NCBI RefSeq assembly: GCF_000003815.2 | Contig: NC_049992.1 | Coordinates: 8,989,671-9,053,670, forward strand | From: Branchiostoma floridae | Taxonomy: Eukaryota > Chordata > Leptocardii > Amphioxiformes > Branchiostomatidae | Reading direction: 5' to 3' | DNA length: 64,000 nucleotides | In this document: in pieces, positions 37,601-47,100 of the stretch | How positions within the stretch are numbered: position 1 is the stretch's first letter | Layout: every line of letters begins with the position of its first letter | The notes under the pieces: generated by a model | What the model was told of the DNA's origin: nothing | Databases searched by the model: none | The model's input: only the letters and a program-made list of their open reading frames with translations | Program-made: the position numbers and the translations under genes

Positions 37601-40600
37601 GATACGGCAAAAAGCAGTTACTCAAAATGTCACTGATGAAAGACACCGGATGGTTGTCTGAAACATCTGACCGTTTCCAAAATTGTATCCAGTTGCTTGA
37701 GTAACTGCTTTTCAGCGTACAAGAAGAAAAGACACAAGTAGATAAAAAAAAACACATACATGCTCACTGGTGGCAGAGTAAGGGCTGCCAGGTGTCGCAC
37801 AGTTGCTAGGTGCTCCGGGTGCCACACCCGGAGACGTGTTGGGCACGTTGCTGGGCGTCGCTGTGAAGGTGGTGAGTCCGGCGGTGAGGCCGGCGCTGGT
37901 GCTCGGTTGGTCAGGGTCGTTGCCCCCGAGAGCATTCAGGAAACTGCTGGACACGTTGGGAAGGGATGGCAGCTGGCTCAGCTGACCAGTCATCTAGGAA
38001 GAAACAGACAAAAGAAGTCACAAAATGTCTACAGTCTGCAAGGTCTGTGGCCACAAAACTGGTACACTTACACTAAGTTGCCTGTGTATCTATAACAAAT
38101 GCGTAGGGGTGGCGCCCATCTCCATGCCTGTAGCCCTTGGGCCACACCTTTGTGCAAACCACTACAGCAGGGGGCTAGTGGCTGGTAGTGATGTGTGTTA
38201 AACGCCTATGCTCTTCCTCATTAGTGCTGAGTGATAAGTAGAGAAAGCAGCATGTACAATTTTTAAAATCTTTGGTATGACTTGTCTGGGGATCAGACTC
38301 AAGACCTACTGAATGCATTAACTTCTCACCAGTTCAAAGCTGTCCATGGCCTTGAGCTGGTAACTCTTCACCTCGAAGTCAATCCTGTTCTGTCCGGTGT
38401 CGGCCTCGCTGAACTCATAGTCCAGCGGCTGGGTCACTGCCTGGGTCAAGGCCCTGGACAAGAGAAAACATATAGGTAAGAAAAAATACCCAGGAAAAAA
38501 ATTACAGGTTATAATGGCAAAGTAATCTTCCACTGTTGAGGTGAACCATTGTCTTTTCCACTGCGAAGTAATGCATTGGAGCTTCACTAAGGGCAGACTA
38601 TGGTCTTGTTGATAAGTGTGTTGGGTTCTTTAACATAAAGAAGATCAACAGACGAAAATCCTCCATACATGTGGCTAAAGGCATAATATCCAGTCCAAAG
38701 GATAAGAATTTTAAGTCCCAATCCAGATGTAACTGTTACCAACAGCAGGAAATTACAAACAATGAAAAATAGAAAACCTGTGACAACGACAACATGGCCA
38801 TCCTTGAATGTTATGCTTTGCTTCAATTTCCTTTAGAAAAAGACAATGGAAAAGGTAACATTGACCATTGAACCCAATCAGATTCCTGGATTAAACACCT
38901 TTAACCCTCAAACCACCGTACCTTTTTTGTGATGTAGATTACCGTATGGGGTCAAAACTGACCCCATAACGTTTTGTACAAATACAATTTTCTTGGTGAC
39001 ACTTTTTGTGATTTTCATATATGTATAGCTTCATTAATATATGTGGGACATTTTGACATGATTAGGTGAGAAAAATTCTAGCTCATTATCATAATCTATG
39101 CAAAAGATAATGAGGACCACATTTTACACTAACGCTATTCCGACCGGGTAAGGTTTTTTTTTATTCCCGCACCAGGTTCAAAGTCTCATAGCCCCTGAAT
39201 AGCTTATGCTAGGGCCACCAAACTTGGTCCCTTTTGAGAAAATGTTGATAGCAAGCAATTTAAGTGAATAAAAAAAGTTCATCATTTTTTATGTTGCCAT
39301 GGCAACGGAATTCTGACAGGCATATTTATTATGCAATTTTCTAATTTTGGCTCAAACATTAAAGTTTTAAGGTTTTCTTGGCGATCTACACTTGTTCATG
39401 ACATCTTATAAGATTCAACGTAAATTTCATGATGAAATATTTATAATTTATGCAAATTTGATGACGTCATCAGTCAAAATCCAAGATGTCGGCCAATTCA
39501 AGCTAAATTACGTCATGGCGTCGTTATGTAAAATGATAATGACACAAAAGTTAGTACAAAAATTTTGTTGCACATATACATCATTCTCTGAAAATTTCGT
39601 GATCACGCAATAAGTAGTTTAGGCGTGGGTCTCAAAAGTTTGTTTAAAAAAAATGCTGGGGTCAGTTTTGACCCCACTGGACCATACATAAACTTTCTAT
39701 GATAACTTAGTCAACAATCAGCCAATCTTGCTAAAAACGTATGAGAAGTTATAAGACATATATACAAACAAACTCATAGTAGGAAATTTGTTTTCAACCA
39801 GAAATATCATAATGGCACATATCAATATACGTCTGGGGTCAGTTTTGACCCCATACGGTGGTTTGAGGGTTAAATAACCATAAATGTCCATGCCCTCCAA
39901 AAACTACTTTTGCTTCAACAAGTTAAAATCTTCAAAATGTGAAAAAAAGAACACAAGGAAAGTATAACATTTCATGCACACTTTTAGATAACAAATAGCT
40001 TAAGGGTAATTGTTCACAGAAGAACATTCCTTCCATAAGTTTCCATGTCCAAAGCTGAGTTCAATGTTAAGTTTTAAAAAGCTACTTTTGCTTCAATGAG
40101 GTAGAATCTTTAAAATGTGGGAAAAAAAAAGAACCAAGAAAAGTATAACGCTAGATGTACACTTTGAAATAGCTTAAGGCTAATTGTTCACGGATGAACA
40201 TTCCTTCCAAATGTTGTCCAAAGCTGGGTTCAATGTTAAGTTGGTTAAGTTTCAAAAAGCTACTTTTGCTTCACCAAGGTGGAATCTTTAAAATGTGAAG
40301 AAAAAAACAAGAACCAAGAAAAGTGAAAACACTTTTGGTGGATAACAAATGAAATAGTAATTGTTCGCGGAAGAACATTCCTTCCAATAGTTTCCGTGTC
40401 CAAAGCAGAGTTCACTGATCAAAGGTCAGGCCATTGTCTGCACTGTACAAACACGACCACACCTTCCCAGAATCTAATGTTGTCTTTTCAACTATCACTT
40501 CTGTAATACATCAATTAAGTTAACAACGAACAATGGTCGATTACATGGGAAAAACAAAAAAAAAAGCACTGTAGATGAAAGTTGCCAACCTTGCCAAATA

Positions 40601-43600
40601 CTTTTATAATGGTTTGACCTACCCTTAAAACTTTTCCATGACTGGTAAAAAGTACCAGGGAAATCACCTGACACCTTAAAGAACATTCTAGAAAGATTCT
40701 TACTTTTCATTATATTTTAAGGTATTAATTACAACATAAAAGTGAAAACAAAACAGTGAAGAACATTAAGCCAACTACATTTACATACAAAAACAAGAAA
40801 ATGTACAAAAGAATGCTTTAACATGAAGAAAACATGTAAATAGGCCAAACCCTCTCAGCTATGCCTAAGGGGAATCCCCTAAGCTCACTCAGTGTGTGCG
40901 GACATGCTGCTATTCAAATGAGCCTCTCTGGTTTTGAGCCAGCTCTTACAAACTTAGAAACTGATTCAGCATTGCCTTAAATTGTTAGACTCTGTCTGGA
41001 GCAGTTAAAGTTTGCAGAGAGTAGAAAAGTTATGCCTTTAGCTACCATTCTATGTTCCTGAAGTTCAACACTCAAAACAAAATGGACCAGCAGGTTGCAA
41101 CTAAATCCGTCTGAACAAGCCCTGCCTTTGATAAAATATCTTTAAAAAAAGTTCTTAAGCAAGTTTTCCTGGTAAATTTACATGGCTTGACCTGTGGCTT
41201 GGTTGCACAACATTACGACCACCAAAGCAAATGTGACAACAGCTTCATGTTTACTCAAATAGTCATCAATCCAAAGTGCACATGACAATTACATCTGAAC
41301 ATTTACAAGCATTAGTTTTTTTTAGGTAGAAAAAAACACTTTCCAACAATTCTCTTAAGCAGTTCTATCACTCCCCTTAACTTCTTCTTAAAGAAGGCTA
41401 TTCTTACCATATACTCGGCTGAGAACGTCTCTGGAAAGCAAGCATGAGTGTGGAGAAAGACTCTTACTATGCTGCAAGTTTGGCTGACACTGAAAGCACA
41501 TGCGGGGGATTCCCCTTATTCAAATAACATGGTAGAGACCATTTCTGGGCACAGGTGGCTCTTACAGACCTTGTCATAAAAAAAAATTGAAAAAAAGTTC
41601 TTGTCAACACAAAAATTTATCTTAACATATGATGATGATCTCTATACATACCTGTAGATTAATAGAAAAGACAAAATGAAAGTATAACAGACTTAATTCT
41701 GTTTTCAAAATTAGTTCATACCCCTACTTCTGACAGACTTTGGCTTGTCCCAACTACCATGCAACCAATCACCAATGATTACATCGCCCAATTCCATGGA
41801 CCAATCACAGCCAGACTAGCTGGGGGTATAAATAAGTCACCTCCCAAACATAGCAGTGATACAAACTGCTTTTGAACAGCATAATACAAGAGCTAAGACT
41901 AGTTATTTGGTGTGAATTAAGTACAGTTTTTTAAGTGTTGTGTTTCATCCTAAGGCATAACTGATTGATGTATAGCTCAAAAACTTTTTGTGACATACCT
42001 TTGACAGAACTCCCTGAATGCATGAAAATTTTCTTCACTCAAAAACTTTCCCAGGAAGGAACCATGTTGCGTGCAATGTAGGGGTGTCATACTATGTCAT
42101 ATCATCTTACACTGATAATCTTTGCTGATATTTTGAAAATATATTCTTTTTTCATCTGTGAAATCTACACCTGTCAATGTCATACTCTGTGGGTTGGATT
42201 TTTTGTCTAAAATTCTCCTCAGTAGTTTGTAAATCATGAATACACCCCAAAGGGTGTTGAATAGACTCTCCCACCATCATCATTGCTCAGAGGGGGTTTC
42301 ATAACATTGGGCAATGACATAGTCACCTGAGCATGACCAAATAAGGCAGAAAATACACTTCAGAGTGTCAAACATTTTGGCCCTAACAAAAGATAACTGG
42401 CATTTTGCCAATTATCTATGTCTGTGGATGAGGACATGCATTCTACAGGTTACAGCATGACCAAATATGGGCAAGATAATAGAATATGTAGTGATGTCAT
42501 CATCACTGATCTGGTTCTAACTGGTTTCAGCATCAGAATCGGCCTATTTCATGTTTTACTTAACTCCCTGCTATTTCACACTTCTTGCTTGAATCTGCCA
42601 ACTAAGTACAATCTTGCTCTTCTCAAGACGAAATGTTGAAGTCAGAGTCATATACAAAATAACTACACTTTATGCGTTTGATGACTTGTTATACATACAG
42701 TACACATGTAAGTTAATTAACAATTTTCCTCTGGTCAGTCTACCCTCAACTTTGTCCTTGCAATGCATTGAGTACAGGTGTTCTACTTGGCCAAGGCTCT
42801 TTCAGATACAAATTTATAGGGAAACTTTTATAAAATTTCAGGTTTTGCATTAAGTTATACCTAACATTTTGAGGATTTTCTAACACCAGTTGGAAGCTAA
42901 TGAATATGTTTTGTTTTGTTGTTGCATATAAAATATCAGGCCTTGACCAAAGTAAACTCAAGGCAATGCAAATGCATATGCAAACAGTACCCCTGTGGTC
43001 AATTCAGGAAGCCCCCCTCCCACACAATAATCTTTGCACATATACGATATAGACTAGCACACAGTTCTTATCAATAACAAAGGCTTTGATGGCCTTGAAA
43101 ACCAAATCATTTTCAATAAAAAGGTATCACTTACCTTACAGGTACAGTAGAAGCTGCTTAATTGCATGGCCTATTTGCCAGTGAATTTCGTGCAATTATC
43201 CGGCTGGTGCAATAATGCAAAGTTATCTAGCTGGACCGCACCGGTTTGGGATTTGGGGATTCCATGCTTAAAATAAGTGTGCGTTTATCTGTTGTGTAAT
43301 TAAATGGCTTTTACTGTATACCAATACTTTAGGTGGATGTGTATATAGAATACAACACGGACTATTCTGTATCGCCCAACCGATGCTCATGCTGAAAACC
43401 TCTAATCTCTAGGCAGATTTACCAGTGGCATAAGATAGTATCAAAGCTGGCTAAAGGAGTATAGCTGGCCAAAGGGAATCATCAGCCACTGGGAGCCAAA
43501 CGCACTCCTAGGTAATCTCCAAGCAGATCCTACAGTGCCATAAGATAGTATCAAAGATGGCCAAGGACTATAGCCGGCTAAGGTAGTCAAACGGGCACCG

Positions 43601-44061
43601 GTACAGTATGCTAAGTTTGATACTGTACATTACGCCACTGTGGATCTGGTTGGAGATTAACTCCTAGGCCAGCTTCACTCCTCTGGCAGCTTTTGATACT
43701 ATCTTATGCTAAGATAGGATCTGCTTGGAGATTAGAAAACCTTCATTTTCATGGAGGTAAGCTAAAAAGAAAAACCCAAAACACACAATAAGCCTGCTAA
43801 GAAAGTTCCTAGCGGTAACAATGATACCCTGGGGGCCAGACCGGATCCGGTAGCAAGCGCGAGTTCTATTCAGGGACAGAAGTTAGCGATAAGATGGCAG
43901 GATAACTGCCATGGGTCTCCGAATATAACTATCCTGTCTGGCGCCCAGGGTATAACAATGAAAGACTGCAGCCCTTACCCCTGATCTGTAACAGAGTTGA
44001 TCTGATTCCATAGCTGGTTGAAGGTCTCCTGGCTGAGGGGAGGGTTGGAGCCTTGGGACAT
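19519..44061 (-). CDS. TP63: p63/p73-type p53-family transcription factor, complete alpha-like isoform (649 aa)
   Basis: Fifteen exons, all joining in phase: 43979-44061, 38330-38453, 37760-37993, 36857-36915, 29264-29345, 28720-28903, 28021-28134, 27490-27595, 24871-25013, 24486-24574, 23597-23718, 22899-23084, 20680-20773, 20297-20384 and 19519-19760. The start [18 protein letters not shown] has an in-frame TGA upstream, and TFNQLW is the FxxLW transactivation/MDM2-type box. The DNA-binding domain (about 167-365) keeps SNTDY, SATWT, the zinc ligands (RRC..H and MC..SC), GGLNRRP and [11 protein letters not shown], i.e. counterparts of human p53 R175, R248, R249, R273, R280 and R282. Then come a basic SKKRK stretch, the tetramerisation segment ([18 protein letters not shown]), a SAM domain ([15 protein letters not shown], about 509-570) and a p63-alpha-like tail with [10 protein letters not shown] and VKQE. 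The p53 family binds DNA as tetramers and controls germline and epithelial integrity and apoptosis. SAM plus tail separate it from p53 proper; whether to name it p63, p73 or the single ancestral p63/73 gene cannot be settled here. Confidence 0.95.
20012..20138 (+). repeat. Copy of the GAAGGTTAGACATCC fold-back family
   Basis: It starts ATGAAGGTTAGACATCCAGG. It contains a stem of GGATATTTACTTCCGGAC pairing with GTCCGGAAGTAAATATCC around CATTTCGAGTGTCACTC. It lies in a p63-like intron. Confidence 0.8.
21124..22732. mobile_element. 1.6-kb non-autonomous DNA transposon, CAGTG ends
   Basis: The ends are CAGTGTTCTCGCCAGG and CCTGGTGAGAACACTG, flanked on both sides by TCAAT (5 bp). It is much more GC-rich than its surroundings. 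The interior holds a near-duplicate of its own segment: 21475-21560 and 21710-21840 share GGTGGGATC..CCGCGGAACAGCC and AGGCTGTTACT. No transposase frame is visible. Its right 170 bp match the element at 25888-27265. Confidence 0.75.
24000..24125. repeat. Fold-back repeat in a p63-like intron
   Basis: CCAAAGTACACATGGATCAA at the left pairs with TTGATCCGTGTGTACTTTTG at the right. Inside, CAACCACTG pairs with CAGTGGTCA, leaving a loop of about 40 bp. Confidence 0.75.
25640..27425. mobile_element. 1.8-kb Harbinger-like non-autonomous element, TTA target duplication
   Basis: The left end GGGACCGTACGATATTTATC and the reverse of the right end GGGACTGTACGATATTTATC match over ~45 bp, continuing into GAGGGCTGGTGCGTTGG. 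TTA flanks both ends (25637-25639 and 27426-27428), as expected for PIF/Harbinger. Beneath each terminus lie several CATGGCCCTCCCCC repeats in the same direct orientation. No transposase was seen. Confidence 0.75.
25888..27265 (+). mobile_element. Second element nested in the Harbinger-like element (right end missing)
   Basis: Left end CAGTGTTCTTGCCAGGATTT, then CACAGCGTCGG and CAGGGGTCCGGGGG, matches the reverse of 22732-22640. The block GAAGCTCTTGCATTTTAGGC at 27195 matches the reverse of 22569-22620. About 1.2 kb of GC-rich DNA separates blocks that are nearly adjacent in the 21124 element. No matching right terminus is present. Confidence 0.65.
28204..28325 (+). repeat. Copy of the GAAGGTTAGACATCC fold-back family
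   Basis: ATGAAGGTTAGACATCCAGA, then CAGTTACTCAAGCAACTGGA pairing with TCCAGTTGCTTGAGTACATG. It lies in the intron just upstream of p63-like coding exon 7. Confidence 0.8.
29930..30446 (-). mobile_element. LINE C-terminal fragments
   Basis: The minus-strand frame at 30446-30219 contains [14 protein letters not shown], the usual C-terminal motif of many non-LTR reverse transcriptase ORFs. Further down, [20 protein letters not shown] followed by HSRRC is a zinc-finger-like end typical of another LINE lineage. Both are truncated and may be two separate insertions. Confidence 0.6.
31165..31475. repeat. Fold-back repeat abutting the LINE
   Basis: TTACGGTCACATTTCCCAACCGG at the left pairs with the reverse of GGGAA..ATGTGACCGTAA near 31445-31470. 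The LINE-coding sequence begins directly after it. Confidence 0.6.
31478..32430 (+). mobile_element. 5'-truncated LINE: intact C-terminus and 3' end
   Basis: The open frame (about 31478-32298) lies downstream of a reverse transcriptase core that is absent here. It reads [14 protein letters not shown] near its start, as after the RT domain of CR1/L2-like elements. It then has a zinc-knuckle-like [16 protein letters not shown] and ends [13 protein letters not shown]. The 3' end has TAGCCC..GGGCATGAAT, TGCAATAAAGGC and a short (TTACA)n tail. The C-terminal ~260 codons have no stop or frameshift, so the insertion is recent. Confidence 0.85.
32720..34000 (+). mobile_element. Degenerate transposon ORF with SGNH-hydrolase-like domain
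   Basis: The frame at about 33556-33996 reads [19 protein letters not shown] is the block III motif of SGNH/GDSL hydrolases. A neighbouring frame at 33423-33560 supplies FVLIFG, the start of block I, so a frameshift separates the two. Upstream frames 32722-33329 are basic and Pro/Arg-rich, like a nucleic-acid-binding ORF. SGNH domains occur in some CR1/L2 LINE ORF1 proteins and in Ngaro/DIRS-type elements; I cannot tell which. The catalytic Asp/His block is degraded. Confidence 0.55.
34785..35640 (+). repeat. Two diverged tandem copies of a ~400-bp unit
   Basis: Copy A (about 34785-35240) and copy B (about 35241-35640) share a CAACAG/CCCACAG start, CGCTGG.AGGAG, GGAAGGAGCTACACATC, CCACAGAAGGA, AGAACAGTAGCAGA, ATTCACGG..CTGATTTATA and GATTTTATATGT. 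Copy A has a 114-codon frame; copy B has stops. An additional partial start occurs at 34525-34560. The nature of the unit is unknown, possibly part of a retroelement. Confidence 0.65.
36055..36400. repeat. Weak ~240-bp-period direct repeat
   Basis: AACGACAACCACCTGAAAGC..CATTTCATAT recurs as AACGATAACCAATTGACAGC..CATTTCATTC. CTTATAAAAG and GACACATTGG/GGACATATTGG recur too. The copies are diverged. Confidence 0.5.
37575..37725 (+). repeat. Copy of the GAAGGTTAGACATCC fold-back family
   Basis: ATGAAGGTTAGACATCCAGG, then AGCAGTTACTCAAAATG pairing with CTTGAGTAACTGCTTTT. It lies 35 bp downstream of p63-like exon 3. Confidence 0.8.
38102..38230 (+). repeat. Dispersed short repeat, copy 1
   Basis: GTGGCGCCCATCTCCATGCC, CCCTTGGGCCACAC, TTGTGCAA, ACTACAGCAGGGGG and TAGTGATGTGTG occur here, and in the same order and spacing at 63547-63650. 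There is no coding frame; it may be a SINE or MITE body. Confidence 0.75.
38905..39869. mobile_element. piggyBac-type non-autonomous element (965 bp), TTAA target
   Basis: The ends are CCCTCAAACCACCGTA and its inverse TACGGTGGTTTGAGGG, each directly flanked by TTAA (38901-38904 and 39870-39873). A subterminal 25-bp block centred on GGGGTCAAAACTGACCCC is also inverted between the two ends. A related GGGGTCAGTTTTGACCCC lies at 39657. TTAA specificity and CCC-starting termini are hallmarks of piggyBac. No transposase frame is present. Confidence 0.9.
39890..40420. repeat. Tandem repeat, three copies of 178 bp
   Basis: CTACTTTTGCTTCA occurs at 39904, 40082 and 40260, exactly 178 bp apart. Each unit also has ATCTTTAAAATGTG, GAACATTCCTTCCA and GTCCAAAGC.GAGTTCA. 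The array begins right beside the piggyBac-type element. Confidence 0.85.
40421..43144. other. p63-like intron 1, middle part
   Basis: No exon was found apart from the promoter-like cluster. AAGGGGAATCCCCT near 40870 and GGGGATTCCCCTTAT near 41507 are self-complementary and are followed by related sequence (GAGCC..CTCTTACA), suggesting copies of one unidentified repeat. Confidence 0.4.
41765..41860 (+). promoter_or_regulatory. Promoter-like cluster: three CCAAT boxes and a TATA box
   Basis: CCAAT occurs at 41765-41769, 41772-41776 and 41801-41805, followed by TATAAATA at 41827-41834 in GC-richer context. A start site would be expected near 41858. It is antisense to the p63-like gene, inside its intron 1. 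No open frame follows, so any transcript would be non-coding or element-derived. Confidence 0.4.
43145..43316. mobile_element. pogo-like MITE, TA target duplication
   Basis: The left end CAGTAGAAGCTGCTTAATTG and the reverse of the right end CAGTAAAAGCCATTTAATTA form an inverted repeat flanked by TA. The CAGTA..GC(T)GCTTA start resembles pogo/Tigger elements. The interior has variants of 'GCAATTATCCGGCTGG'. Confidence 0.7.
43400..43740. repeat. Nested direct and inverted repeat (ATAAGATAGTATCAAA)
   Basis: CATAAGATAGTATCAAAG occurs at about 43429 and 43539 and is inverted at about 43695 (TTTTGATACTATCTTATG). AATCTCCAAGCAGATCC at 43515 pairs with GGATCTGCTTGGAGATT at 43718. The related CTGCTTGGAGATTAAGT occurs at 5243. 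Confidence 0.7.
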
Positions 44062-44138
44062 CCTGGCAAGACGTCTGCACTTCCTTCAAGACTTCTTGAA
44101 GTTCTTAGATGTTCTTTCAAGGATACTTTTTTATCTGT
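44062..44138 (-). other. 5' UTR part of p63-like coding exon 1
   Basis: A tatttttcatattacag-type acceptor ends at 44139 on the minus strand, and 77 nt of leader precede the ATG, with an in-frame TGA about 30 nt before it. The transcript therefore has at least one further non-coding exon upstream (to the right). I could not place it; a possible donor ACACAG|gtttgt lies near 47950. Confidence 0.55.
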
Positions 44139-47100
44139 AATATGAAAAATAAACAGATATAAGACATTGGTAATGGTAGTAGATACAGATACTTAAGCTT
44201 TTTTCAGGAACATCCCCTATGTTATGGCAACAAGCACTACTATGTGACTATGTCACTATATATTACCATCATGGTCTTTCCCATTTGGAGGAAAAGGGTT
44301 TGAAGGGGGTTTGAAGGTTCATTAGATCCATGGAAGAAAGTATTTGGACCAAGACAACTTAAAAGTTGAATCATGTCATTCCACAGATACCACAAAGATA
44401 ACAGTGAAAACCACAAATCTCTTCAGAACACAACACAACATAATAGAGAACAGCTCAACCTTACACAAGTGCCTCCTGGTCTACCAGATTTACTTGTCCT
44501 TTTCCCAGAGACTTTCAACAAGGGAAGGATTGTCCTTTCTAAGCACCACTGGGCATCAAACCCCAGAGACATTAGAATCACAATAACACCACTTCAAAAG
44601 GAAGCCATTGGGAGAACTCTCAAAGAGATTATCACCCAAGGCACCTTCACACCAAAAACACTTATCTGTTAGGCGTGAAAAACATAAGGAGAGAGAATCT
44701 TGCGAGTAACCTGGGTGGAATATCTAGCATCCTTTTTTAAATGATCTAAGTTGTCAGAAAAGATTGCTTTTAAAAAATCAAGCACACTAAAAATGGGTAA
44801 AAAAAGTTAACATACTGTAAATATTGGTATAAGAAAATTTTGAATTTCTTACATTTCCCCCTATTCCACTTGAAAATGGAATAATCCTAAGAAAGGGAAT
44901 CTCTTGTATGGTGGGTTGACCACAAATTGACCAATCAGGAAGCAACCCTGGATTGGGGGAATCCCCTGCCAAGCTCCGCCCACTGGTCACAGACTCAAGT
45001 CTGCTCTTGCTGCCAAAAGTCTACTGTACATTGCCTTACTTTTGTTTGTTTGCCATTTTATTTCTTTTCAGACAATCCAGCTGGTTACAAATGTACAAGA
45101 TATGTGTGCCCTTCGAACACAACTCTTCTTCCTTTATGGTAAAAAAACACTGACAACATCAATGTGCACAAGTCAGATCGTCTAAACTTTCCCAAATCAC
45201 TCATTTATTCTATCATCCAACGAAAACAATAATGATAAGTCTTCACCTTTTTGTCACCAACTTAAGTGTTTGATCTCCTAGAACTTAGAAGGGTTTATAT
45301 AACAGAATTCACAGTAGAATTTGATCCAGACTGGAGTTACCACTTTACCAGTTCCAGGTCATTAACTCCCAGACCCTGGGGTACACAACAATCCATCACA
45401 GATAAGAACTGTCTGGGTTAAAAGCACCTTTTGTGACAGAATAAACACCTTCTAATTGGAGAGGTCTGTTTTTCCTAACTCTTGATGGAGAAGGCAAACA
45501 AAATCCCATCAGAAATCAAAGCTGCTGTGTGACAGACTCAAGGATTACGCTAATTAATTTCAATGTTCTGAAAGCCATGACAATTTAGAAGTCATGTAAT
45601 TTGTGATAAACAAAAAGGATTGGTGGCACAATGGTACCAAAAAGATCTTATGATTACAAATTACACATCATACATAGTTGAATGGCACTTCACTGAAAAT
45701 ACCAACTCATCAGAATTAGATTACATTGTATAGAGAGGGCTTTGTACCAAATCCATTGTGGCACAGAAGGCATGAAATTTCTTTCTAAAGGGATTCCTTT
45801 GCAGGTTGTTTGGGCTGAGTCCATGTAATCAGCATGACAAAACCAAACATGTGGGGAGAGCTCCTGTACAGCACATACTGTCCACCCCTGGGGAGTAATG
45901 TATCTATCCAAAACTGCCAAACACACTGAACACAGGCTAGATGACCCAAATAACAGTTTTGGGTATTGGAAAAAGATGCCACCCCCTCTCCATTTCATGC
46001 CACCTGTGGAGTTGGGTAGACAGCTTATGTTGTCTGTTTACAGTTACATGTCTTTCTCCATTTATTGTTCAACTTTCTTGGCTAGGATATGTCCTTATAC
46101 TAAGTTATAGTTATACAATGTCCAGGCTTTGCAATCTTGCAAAGCATGATCAAAAGTTTTGCTAATCTGAATAGAAATATCAAATTTGACTGAAAAGGCA
46201 TCTCTCTAACTTCTTTGAATTGCATTGACCACATCAAAACAACAAAAAGGACCACACAACTGCATGACTATTACTACTAATAGTGTAATTTCCTATTGCC
46301 AATATCCTGGCTTTGGAGCTCTGTGGGGTTTTGGTAGTCCTTCTTTGCTGAATATGGATGGTTGACTAGGGTAAACTATTCCAATATGAATGGAGAGAAG
46401 AGAATACAGATTTCTAATTGACTACAATAGTTATCTATTTATTTTAGTCTTTATTTATTAGGAGTCTCCATGTACAATAGTTCCGAAGAATACAAGATTT
46501 GTCATGAGAAAGATCGGATCACCAAAGACTTGAGACAAAGGTATAAATGCCCGTAAAACAATTTTTCACTATTATCTGAACCCTTCAGTCTACATGGAAC
46601 ATTAGCAGTAAGTGTTAAATATGTCACTTGCTGGTGTCAAAGGTTAATAGCACTTGAACACATTTATCTCTGACACACAGAAGGTACCAGCCTACAGCAA
46701 GATTTCACACCATGATCTGACTCAGGACTTTGGGACCAAGGCTGGTACAGTACAATTCAATATTTTTGCTGTGTTTTTTTTTTAATTCATAGTTTGTGAA
46801 ATGTCAATTGTACTGCAAACCCAAGTCCTGCTCAATCGCTCAAAGCAAGGAGCTCCTTGCTCAAAGATACAGCAAAGTGGAGAAATTCAGTGCTGGATTT
46901 ACAGCATCAAAACTTACAAAATGCTTTTTAAAAAACACAGGATTGACAGATACATCGGAGCTGTACGTGATACAGGAGCGACAGTGGGCTACTCGCGGGT
47001 GTACTACGGCCTCTTCGGTTCAGGTAAATTCAGGTAAAAAGGCTTTTGTGATCAGCAATATGATTGATCTGTTTAAGTCTGTGCTATCCACAACACAATC

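Noticed and set aside
37991-37993. Delta-N start of the p63-like protein at the ATG opening exon 3
   Set aside because: The ATG directly follows a splice acceptor and joins in phase to exon 2. No sign of a separate promoter or leader exon was found in the sequence before it.
44344-44672. 99-codon frame just upstream of the p63-like first coding exon
   Set aside because: It is on the opposite strand to the gene, without conserved motifs; probably chance.
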